DNA of 20,966 nucleotides from JAYZDB01 sp036338025. GTDB lineage: Bacteria; Planctomycetota; UBA1135; UBA2386. Where the stretch lies: the NCBI GenBank assembly GCA_036338025.1, contig JAYZDB010000213.1, positions 1 through 20,966 on the forward strand, given 5' to 3'. The notes beneath the pieces were generated by a model, which did not search any database, had not been told where the DNA came from, and saw only the letters and a program-made list of their open reading frames with translations. Each line of letters begins with the position of its first letter. Within the stretch, counting starts at the first letter, position 1. Of this stretch, positions 14,709 to 20,966 are shown one piece after another. A program made the translations under genes and the position numbers.

Positions 14709-16730
14709 ATGAACAAGGGCCTCCCCACGATACTGATTACCTGTGCCTGGCTTGCCTCCGAAGCAGCGACTCAGGATCCACCTGCTCCGCCCGGCGGGTT
14801 TGCCATTGCGAAGCAGTTGGACATCAGGATCCCACTCACCGGCAATAGTGGCACACTGATGAACGCGTACTACCCGCGTGTGACGGCGCCGACGACGGGA
14901 TGGCCGGTTGTGGTCCTGATCCACGGCGGTGGCGGCAACCGCAACTCGCCGCACATCGTGCCCCTGCAGGAGGACCTGGCGGCGGCTGGATTCCTTGCGC
15001 TGTCGTACGATACGCGAGGCGGCGGCAGCGCCGCCAAGGTCTTGCACATGGCTGAACTGGTTGTGCAGGCTGAGCGGACTCTAGGACCGCTGATGGATGA
15101 CAGCCGCCTTGCGATGACGGGAGGTTCGGGCGGTGGCCGCCAGACATTTTGGGCGGCAGCATGGTCCGGCAAGACCTTGCCGCAAACGAGTCCGGTCGCC
15201 AGCAAGATGCCGGTCTTGAGCGCAGCGATACCAGACCTACAAGCCATGGACGGGGTAGAAGACAACATCCCCGGCGGCGTCATGGTGCGCTCAAGCTGGG
15301 CTGACACCGTCTACAAGAACGGTGGTCCGACTCATCCATTCATGGTGGCGATCAACACCGGTCAGTACGCCAACCTACGAAAGATCCTCGAGCAGGATCC
15401 GGTCGAGAACTCCTTCCCGCTGTTGAAGCAAAGCTCCGTTCCTTTGCTGGTAATCAACAGTTGGGCCGATCGCAACCACGAACTCAATCACAACGCGGAC
15501 CGCTTCTCGCAACTCAAGCCCGGTGTCCCTCGTAGATGGTTGTTGTCCACGAATGGGCATGGGACCCCGAGCAATCAGACAGAAACGGAATTCAAGTGGG
15601 ACATGACGGTCCGGTGGTGCAACAGGTTCCTCAAGAGTCTCGCCAACTCCGTGGAGCTTGAGCCATTTGCAGAACTCAGCGTTCAACCCGCTGACCCGAA
15701 CGACTATCTCAACACCAGCAGTGCCTGGCTGCATCGGATCTCGGATGCCTGGCCGCCGTCCGGCATGCAGGAGAGGTTGTACTTGCGAGCAGGCGGTACG
15801 TTGCGGAAAGCTGCACCAACTAGCATAGAAGCTGGCCCCAAGATCCAGCACCGGGTCGCGACCGGCTACGACGCTCTCAAGTACTTTGGGTCGGACCGCG
15901 GGCGGCCCGGACGTGTCCTCTTAAATATCCCGGAAGTCGTATTCAACTTCGATTTGCCAGCGGCTTCTGTAGAGCGTGAGTTGTTCGGGCGCACGGTCTG
16001 TGAGCTCGAGGTAACAACAAGCGCAGCAGACTACCAACTCCAAGCAGCCCTTTGGCATGTCCCGTCGCAAGGGGCGCCGGTTTTCATCACCTCCGGTGCT
16101 ATTGCTGAGCGTGGTGTCACACCTGGCCGCCGCCGTGTGAAAATCGAGATGACAGACATTGCCTACGTGGTGCCACCTGGCCATGCGTTGCGCCTGCAAC
16201 TTGGCAATTTGCCGCGGCGTCAGCGCCCTGGGAACGACCACTTCTGGGTCCTGCCTGAGTTCTCTAATTTTGATCTCACGGTCCACATTGACCCGCAGTT
16301 TGCTCCCCGTATCGAGGTGCCGTTTGCGCCGTTCGTGAAGCCGGGCCTCGCGCCACGTTTTGCGACGGCCAGTGCGAAACCAGGTATCCAACATCCGCTT
16401 GCCCTTGTCGTTGGACTTGTGGAGGCAAACTCTCCGTACCAGGTGTTCTTGGGCGCCAGCGGAACCTGGCCTGGGCTTCCATCACCCTTCATGTTGCCTC
16501 TCAACTTCGACCCATTCACGGATCTGGGAATCACCGCGGTCAATTCCTCGGTGTTTGCAGGGTTCGCAGGCACATTGGGCCCCAACGGTGACGCCACGGC
16601 GACCTTCAACGTGCCGGCTGCAGCTGCTCCTTACGTTACCGGCCTTCGCTTTGACTTTGCGTCACTGGTCTTGTCAGGTGGCTCCAGACTGTTGTCGAGC
16701 AATTCGGTGACTTTGGTGGTGGATCCCTAG
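14709..16730 (+). CDS. Secreted alpha/beta-hydrolase of the CocE/X-Pro dipeptidyl-peptidase (S15) type
   Basis: A 673-residue protein with an N-terminal signal peptide (MNKGLPTILITCAWLASEAA) and an alpha/beta-hydrolase domain. HGGGGNRNS (72-80) forms the oxyanion region, S140 in GGSGGG is the nucleophile, D254 in SWADRNHE the acid and H284 in NGHG the base. A beta-rich jelly-roll-like middle (FDLPAASVERELFGRT, then VPPGHALRLQLGN) matches the C-terminal domain of CocE/NonD hydrolases, which act on esters or peptides. The last 130 or so residues form an extra beta domain (FLGASGTWPG, LPLNFDPFTDLG, FAGTLGPNGDATATFNVP) of a kind I recall from secreted planctomycete proteins. The substrate is unknown. 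A TTG start at 14697 is possible, but the ATG at 14709 gives the better signal peptide. Confidence 0.85.
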   Translation: MNKGLPTILITCAWLASEAATQDPPAPPGGFAIAKQLDIRIPLTGNSGTLMNAYYPRVTAPTTGWPVVVLIHGGGGNRNSPHIVPLQEDLAAAGFLALSYDTRGGGSAAKVLHMAELVVQAERTLGPLMDDSRLAMTGGSGGGRQTFWAAAWSGKTLPQTSPVASKMPVLSAAIPDLQAMDGVEDNIPGGVMVRSSWADTVYKNGGPTHPFMVAINTGQYANLRKILEQDPVENSFPLLKQSSVPLLVINSWADRNHELNHNADRFSQLKPGVPRRWLLSTNGHGTPSNQTETEFKWDMTVRWCNRFLKSLANSVELEPFAELSVQPADPNDYLNTSSAWLHRISDAWPPSGMQERLYLRAGGTLRKAAPTSIEAGPKIQHRVATGYDALKYFGSDRGRPGRVLLNIPEVVFNFDLPAASVERELFGRTVCELEVTTSAADYQLQAALWHVPSQGAPVFITSGAIAERGVTPGRRRVKIEMTDIAYVVPPGHALRLQLGNLPRRQRPGNDHFWVLPEFSNFDLTVHIDPQFAPRIEVPFAPFVKPGLAPRFATASAKPGIQHPLALVVGLVEANSPYQVFLGASGTWPGLPSPFMLPLNFDPFTDLGITAVNSSVFAGFAGTLGPNGDATATFNVPAAAAPYVTGLRFDFASLVLSGGSRLLSSNSVTLVVDP

Positions 16731-16820
16731 GCCGGGGACAGTCGCCTGATTGGCGCGGATGTTTGGCGATGTCGAGGCGGCGAGAATGACATCGGTGTGT
16801 CGTGTGGGTTCGTCCTCGGC

Positions 16821-16826
16821 TAGACT
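16821..16826 (+). promoter_or_regulatory. Possible -10 box (TAGACT) for the propeller-thioredoxin gene
   Basis: TAGACT lies 27 bases before the ATG at 16854, so a transcript would have a leader of about 20 bases. No good -35 box is visible. Related hexamers occur before other genes here (TAGAGT before the CoA ligase, TAGGAT before the LITAF-like gene). Confidence 0.2.
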
Positions 16827-16853
16827 CCGGATCCGAGCATCTGCCCCAAGAAC

Positions 16854-18542
16854 ATGAACGCCAGGAACTCCACTCGCCTCGTAATCGTTCTGCTGTGCTC
16901 GCTCTTCGTCACGGGTTGCAACCCTGATTCGACGAGTTCGGCGGCTGATGTCGAAGTCGTGGAAACTCTCACCGAAGAGGTTGCGAACCGGATTATCGAG
17001 TTTTCGTACGATCTCAAGAAGCGGGACTACGCGAAGGCGGCTACCTGCCTGGCCAGCAATTTCCAGGGTCGCGGCTATCGATCCGATGGCGAGTGGCAAG
17101 AGACAAGCGAAGAGCTTCCCCTGGGGGTCTTGCGCAGGACCCGTGAAGTCGGCACCAAGGGTCCGTTGCTCAGCGCCGCCGAGTTTCTGACCGATCTCGA
17201 GAATCTGCTATCACCGTTCGAGTCGGTGGACCGCGTGTTCTTCAAGACCCGAGGAGCGGAATTCGGCAAGGATCGCAAGCAGGGTACATTGCGATTGACC
17301 ACGGAGATCATCGGGCGAGGAACCGGCGGGAACATGCGTGCGATCTACGGTTATGCGTCTGGGGTCGTGGCAAGAGCTGCGAGTGGTTGGCAGTTGACCA
17401 GGTTCGACTTGGAGAAGTACCACGTCACCACCAGGGGCAAGCCGATCTACACGGATGTCGCCGAGGCGGCCGGCGTGGCGCAGACCGGCCCCCGCCTTGG
17501 CCGAGATGGGAACGACAAGTTTTACTGGCGCGGAGCGGCCTGCGCGGACGTCGATGGCGATGGCCTCTACGACGTTTTCTCATCGACCCACAAGCAGAAT
17601 TTTCTCTACATCAATCTCGGCAACGGCCGGTTCGAGGATCGTGCAAAGGCCGCTGGACTCAGCAGTCCTGTTGGTCCGACCAGCCCCTTGTTCTTCGACT
17701 TCGACAACGATGGCGACAAAGACCTGTTTATGAGCTTTGTTGGTTGGGAGGACGATGGTGTGCCGGGTGGCGAGACCCTCCACCTCTTCGAGAATGACGG
17801 CAAGGGTGGATTTTCTGATGTGACCGCCAAGCTCGGTTTGTCTGAGATGCGTGCTTGTGCGTTCACGACGGTCGCTGCCGACATCGACAACGACGGCTGG
17901 CTCGATGTCTACATCTGTGCCTACAACCGGCTGGACGTTGTCTACCCAGACTCCTGGTACGACGCAAAAAACGGTAGCCCCAATCTTCTCTTGAAGAACC
18001 AAGGCGGCAAGCGCTTCGTCGAGGATGCCGCTGCACGCGGTCTTGCCGGAAACTCCTGGAGTTATGCGTCGGCTGCCGCGGACTTTGATGAAGACGGTGA
18101 TCAGGATTTCTACGTCGCCAACGACTACGGCAAGAACAGTTTCTACATCAATCAAGGTGATGGCAGGTTCGTCGATGCCGCCGAGAAACTAGGCGTGCTG
18201 GATACCGGTAACGGGATGGGGACCGCCTGGGGCGATCTCAACAACGACGGGCGACTGGATCTCTACGTGTCCAACATGTCATCGTCGGCTGGTAATCGCA
18301 TCCTACGCCGGTTGGCGGGCAAGGAAGGCCAGGGTGTGATGCAGACCCTCTTCAAGCTTGCTGCCGGAAACACGATCTTCCACTCCGCGGGAGATCGCTT
18401 CGAAATGCTGCCGGCCGAGGCCGGGGGCATTAGCGCTTCGTGGGCCTGGGGAGTCTCGCTGTTCGATGCCGACCTGGACGGCTTGCTTGATGTGTACGTT
18501 GCCAATGGCTTCATCTCAGGCGATTCGCTCAAAGACACTTGA
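16854..18542 (+). CDS. FG-GAP propeller lipoprotein, N-terminal part up to an in-frame TGA
   Basis: 562 codons from an ATG to a TGA at 18540-18542. The signal peptide (LVIVLLCSLFVTGC, lipid anchor C22) is followed by an NTF2-like-looking region (about 40-195). Six calcium-loop motifs of a beta-propeller come next: DVDGDGLYDV, DFDNDGDKDL, DIDNDGWLDV, DFDEDGDQDF, DLNNDGRLDL and DADLDGLLDV. The other two ASPIC proteins in this window each have seven such motifs. Here the seventh, and the whole ASPIC domain, lie after the TGA in the same frame, so the product ending at 18542 would lack a blade. The gene should therefore be read as 16854-19637 (927 sense codons counting the TGA), either as a selenoprotein or as a gene broken by one nonsense change. 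A TAGACT box lies upstream. Confidence 0.85.
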   Translation: MNARNSTRLVIVLLCSLFVTGCNPDSTSSAADVEVVETLTEEVANRIIEFSYDLKKRDYAKAATCLASNFQGRGYRSDGEWQETSEELPLGVLRRTREVGTKGPLLSAAEFLTDLENLLSPFESVDRVFFKTRGAEFGKDRKQGTLRLTTEIIGRGTGGNMRAIYGYASGVVARAASGWQLTRFDLEKYHVTTRGKPIYTDVAEAAGVAQTGPRLGRDGNDKFYWRGAACADVDGDGLYDVFSSTHKQNFLYINLGNGRFEDRAKAAGLSSPVGPTSPLFFDFDNDGDKDLFMSFVGWEDDGVPGGETLHLFENDGKGGFSDVTAKLGLSEMRACAFTTVAADIDNDGWLDVYICAYNRLDVVYPDSWYDAKNGSPNLLLKNQGGKRFVEDAAARGLAGNSWSYASAAADFDEDGDQDFYVANDYGKNSFYINQGDGRFVDAAEKLGVLDTGNGMGTAWGDLNNDGRLDLYVSNMSSSAGNRILRRLAGKEGQGVMQTLFKLAAGNTIFHSAGDRFEMLPAEAGGISASWAWGVSLFDADLDGLLDVYVANGFISGDSLKDT

Positions 18543-18573
18543 AGCGTCTATTGGCGCCACGTGCTGGCGTCGA
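18540..18573 (+). promoter_or_regulatory. In-frame TGA with a downstream SECIS-like hairpin
   Basis: Eight bases after the TGA (18540-18542) a stem forms between 18551-18559 (TTGGCGCCA) and 18565-18573 (TGGCGTCGA): 9 base pairs, two of them G-T, with the loop CGTGC. Bacterial SECIS elements sit just after the UGA and, as I recall, need a G in the first two loop positions about 16-37 bases from the UGA. Here the loop G is 19 bases away. The E. coli-type bulged U is not seen. Short GC-rich stems arise often by chance, so this supports but does not prove recoding to selenocysteine. Confidence 0.4.
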
Positions 18574-19637
18574 CTATCGGGGATGAGTCATCACCGAGCT
18601 GTGACAAGATCGTGGAGGTTGGCAACATCAAGGCCGAGGGAGTCGGCAGTGATCGGTACAAGAACGATCACATGGGCCTGATCTTCCAAGAAGGGTTGTC
18701 GTTCAGTGGTTTTGAACGCAACAAACTCTTCCTGGGGAAGACGGGCGGCTACGTCGATCTATCGAATATCTCTGGGGCTGATAGCGAATCCGACTGCCGT
18801 GCCGTGCTGGTTGCTGATTTCGATGATGACGGTGACTGTGATTTGTTCGTGAACGCTATCCAGCGGGATTGCCACCATTTGTTCAGAAACGATCTGCCCC
18901 GAGATGGTTCACGCCGCTCGATCAAGATTCGGCTGCGTGCCACCAAGGGTCATCCCGATGCGGTCGGTGCGATCGTCAAGATCACTACGTCGGCGGGCAC
19001 CCAGGCGCGAGTCTTGAGTTGCGGTGTGGGTTTCGAGTCCCAAGACGCTGACGAGATGGTGTTCGGGCTCGGCTCGAATGCGAAAGCGAGTTTCTCGGTG
19101 CGTTGGCCGGGCCGTCAGGTCGAACAGTTTGGATCCCTTGCGGCCGGTGGGCGCTACCTGCTCACAGAAGGCACTGGCAAGGCGGTGGCGCGGCCCCGCA
19201 AGACCTTCAAGTTTGCTGACCCGTCTCCCCGGGGTGTCAAGGTACAGGTTGGTCAGTCGATGGCGAGCCTCGATCTACTGAGTGTCGATGGCAAGCCCCG
19301 CAAGGTCGAACTCAAGGCAGACATTCCTGTGCTGGTCAACTTCTGGTCGACTACGTGTCGCTCCTGTCTGGCGGAGATGCCTGAGTTGATCCGACTGCAC
19401 ACCGAGAAGAAATACCGGGTTGTAGCTGTCAGTCTCGACCCGCAAAATCGCACGCCAGTCGTGGAGCGACTCAGGACCAAGTTCGGGATGAACTTCGAAG
19501 TGTTCCGCGTCGGTGACGCACAGGTTGAGGAACTGTTCGATACGTCGCGTTTGGGGATTCCCGTGACCTTTGTCTTGAGCAAGGATGGGCGTGTCGACCG
19601 TATTTTGCAGGGCAAGGTCAAGAAAGGAGACCTCTGA
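18543..19637 (+). CDS. C-terminal continuation after the TGA: seventh propeller motif, ASPIC/UnbV domain and thioredoxin-like domain
   Basis: The same frame continues after the TGA for 364 sense codons to a TGA at 19635-19637. The first residues (SVYWRHVLAST) carry on the protein chain. The seventh calcium loop DFDDDGDCDLF follows, then an ASPIC/UnbV domain (AVGAIVKITTSAG, MVFGLGSNAK, VRWPGRQVEQFG). The last 100 or so residues are a TlpA/thioredoxin-like domain: VLVNFWSTTCRSCLAEMPEL with a CxxC pair at full-length residues 835 and 838, VVAVSLDPQN, and a cis-proline-type loop GIPVTFVLSKDGRV. Independent translation is unlikely: the first in-frame GTG (18561) has no ribosome-binding site and the piece has no signal peptide. 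The absence of any other stop or frameshift argues against an old pseudogene. Its end is coupled to the next lipoprotein gene. Confidence 0.8.
   Translation, partial: SVYWRHVLASTIGDESSPSCDKIVEVGNIKAEGVGSDRYKNDHMGLIFQEGLSFSGFERNKLFLGKTGGYVDLSNISGADSESDCRAVLVADFDDDGDCDLFVNAIQRDCHHLFRNDLPRDGSRRSIKIRLRATKGHPDAVGAIVKITTSAGTQARVLSCGVGFESQDADEMVFGLGSNAKASFSVRWPGRQVEQFGSLAAGGRYLLTEGTGKAVARPRKTFKFADPSPRGVKVQVGQSMASLDLLSVDGKPRKVELKADIPVLVNFWSTTCRSCLAEMPELIRLHTEKKYRVVAVSLDPQNRTPVVERLRTKFGMNFEVFRVGDAQVEELFDTSRLGIPVTFVLSKDGRVDRILQGKVKKGDL
19623..19629 (+). promoter_or_regulatory. Strong ribosome-binding site that fixes a GTG start
   Basis: AAAGGAG lies 8 bases before the GTG at 19638, inside the end of the preceding gene. 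It is one of the strongest such sites in the window and decides the start of the TPR/FG-GAP lipoprotein, whose GTG follows the upstream TGA with no gap. Confidence 0.7.
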
Positions 19638-20966
19638 GTGATCCGCTATTTGTGCGCTCTTTCGTTTGTCTTCCTTCTGCTAGTTACAACCGGTTGTGGA
19701 CCGAAATCGACCCGCAGTCTCCACAGCCAAAGAAACCTCGCCTGCCTGCACGCACTCCGCGACACAGATGAAGGCTATCAAGCCGCCATCGACATCCTCC
19801 AAGAGGTCGTCAAGTCTGAGGAGGTCGGGTTCTCTGACTGGTTGAACCTGGCTCGTGCACAGGTGCTTCATACCAAGCGGGCCTCAGATGCTGCGATGGC
19901 ATTGGCCAAGGCACGCGCCATCAAGGCGGATCCAGGTGGGACCGCTGCGCTCGATTACGTCACCGGCCTGTTTCTGAAGTCATCCGAGTCGCATCAGGAG
20001 TCCTTCGCTGCTTTCGAGCGGGTGCTCGCGGTGATCCCGGAACATCCCGAGACTCTCTATCAAAGCGGCTACGCGGCGGAAAAGGCGCTCTTGCATGAGC
20101 AAGCCAGGCAGCGTTACCAGCGACTGGTCGACCTGAAGAAGTTGCTGAGGCCAGCGTCGTACAGATTGTCACGGGTGGCAATCAGGCTGAAAGACAAGGC
20201 GACAGAACGGGAAGCCACAAAACTCTTCAATGCGCAGGACAAGGATCAAAAACCCGAGGTCAAGAAGTGTGACCTCACGACGCTCGACCTGGTTCGATTC
20301 AATCGCGTCAGTGCTGAACCGAAGCGGGTGGAACTGAGTTGGTCTACTGGCAGGAAGGTCGCGGTTCCCGAGGCGGTTCGGCAGGTTTTGCCCTGCCCTG
20401 GGGTGAGCCCGAAGGATGTGGATCTGTTCCTGGTCGGAGAGAAGACCCTGTATCTCAGCACGAATGGTGGTGCTGCGAAGCCAACAGGGGTCACCCTCGA
20501 GGGCAAGGCACTTGGCGTCGTGCTGGATCTCGACAACAAACTCGGTCCGGAAGTCGTGGTTGGCGATGACCGGGGATTTTTAGCGCTGCACCGGGGAGAA
20601 GGCGGTGCTTGGAAGAAATCTGACGTCCAATTTCCGGCCAAGGTTAGCGGCCACGCACCTGTGGCTCTGGCAGCCTTTGACGTGGACCATGATGGGGATG
20701 TTGATGTGGTCGTAGCGACGGCCGCCACCAAGGGGAAGTTGTTGCTTCTGCGCAACAAGGGTGACGGTGGTTTCGAATGGAAGACCCCCTTTGATACTCG
20801 TTTCGAGATCAAGGGCCAGGTTGGCCGCATCGATGCTCACGATCTCGATCAGGCCAACGACCTGGACCTGCTCTGCCCTAGCGGGGTCGGAGGTGTCACT
20901 GCTCTGCTCAATCTGCGCGGCGAAAAGTACCGTCCCGTTGCCATGACGAGACTCAGTGAGCGAGAT
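19638..20966 (+). CDS. TPR and FG-GAP repeat lipoprotein (runs off the right edge)
   Basis: 443 codons are open from a GTG to the window edge. A lipoprotein signal peptide (LSFVFLLLVTTGC, lipid anchor C20) is followed by TPR-type helices over about residues 35-200, such as GYQAAIDILQEVVKSEE, ASDAAMALAKARAIKADPG and ESFAAFERVLAVIPEHPE. From about residue 280 the chain turns beta-rich, with calcium-loop motifs: FDVDHDGDVDVVVAT is clear, while LDLDNKLGPEVVVG and HDLDQANDLDLL are degenerate. The protein thus joins the two domain types found separately in its neighbours, a TPR scaffold and a propeller. The stop of the upstream gene and this start are adjacent (TGAGTG) with a strong ribosome-binding site, so the two products are probably made together and may interact in the envelope. 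The C-terminus is outside the window; an ASPIC domain there is possible. Confidence 0.85.
   Translation, partial: MIRYLCALSFVFLLLVTTGCGPKSTRSLHSQRNLACLHALRDTDEGYQAAIDILQEVVKSEEVGFSDWLNLARAQVLHTKRASDAAMALAKARAIKADPGGTAALDYVTGLFLKSSESHQESFAAFERVLAVIPEHPETLYQSGYAAEKALLHEQARQRYQRLVDLKKLLRPASYRLSRVAIRLKDKATEREATKLFNAQDKDQKPEVKKCDLTTLDLVRFNRVSAEPKRVELSWSTGRKVAVPEAVRQVLPCPGVSPKDVDLFLVGEKTLYLSTNGGAAKPTGVTLEGKALGVVLDLDNKLGPEVVVGDDRGFLALHRGEGGAWKKSDVQFPAKVSGHAPVALAAFDVDHDGDVDVVVATAATKGKLLLLRNKGDGGFEWKTPFDTRFEIKGQVGRIDAHDLDQANDLDLLCPSGVGGVTALLNLRGEKYRPVAMTRLSERD

Noticed and set aside
18530..18565. Frameshift between the two halves of the propeller-thioredoxin gene
   Set aside because: The halves are in the same frame; a single TGA separates them, so no insertion or deletion is needed.
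16854..19637. TGA read as tryptophan (alternative genetic code)
   Set aside because: Several well-defined genes in the window end at TGA at the expected length, so TGA is a stop here.

Overview
The window is GC-rich, densely coded bacterial chromosome. It looks like a marine-type Planctomycetota relative. This rests on several exported proteins with FG-GAP/VCBS repeats and ASPIC/UnbV domains, TPR lipoproteins, and a secreted hydrolase whose C-terminal domain resembles one I associate with that phylum. The taxonomic call is inference. All functional calls come from reading motifs; no database search was possible.

Left part (1-6432): a DUF445 membrane protein runs off the left edge on the minus strand. 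Divergent from it are a PyrK-like FAD/2Fe-2S electron-transfer protein and a FabG-like SDR with overlapping stop and start codons. Facing them is a minus-strand acyl-CoA block, in transcription order: SDR, crotonase-family protein, acyl-CoA dehydrogenase, a terminator-like hairpin, a phenylacetate-CoA-ligase-type enzyme and a 69-residue unknown protein. Together they suggest activation and beta-oxidation-like breakdown of an aromatic or unusual carboxylic acid.

Middle (6433-8068): about 740 bases without a convincing gene hold two strong hairpins. They are followed by rpmG (ribosomal protein L33, only 54 codons) and a convergent 64-residue LITAF-like zinc-ribbon membrane protein.

Right part (8069-20966): exported propeller and TPR proteins alternate with two hydrolases. 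The order is an ASPIC propeller protein, a TPR lipoprotein (-), a nitrilase-superfamily amidohydrolase, a second ASPIC propeller lipoprotein (-), a secreted CocE-like alpha/beta hydrolase, a third ASPIC propeller lipoprotein fused to a thioredoxin-like domain, and a translationally coupled TPR/FG-GAP lipoprotein that runs off the right edge.

The most interesting point is the third propeller gene (16854-19637). It is open in one frame except for a single TGA at 18540-18542. Six of seven propeller motifs lie before the TGA; the seventh, the ASPIC domain and a CxxC thioredoxin-like domain lie after it. A hairpin with a G in the second loop position begins 8 bases after the TGA, roughly where a bacterial SECIS element would sit. 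The gene is therefore either a candidate selenoprotein of an unusual kind, or a gene with a recent nonsense mutation or sequencing error.
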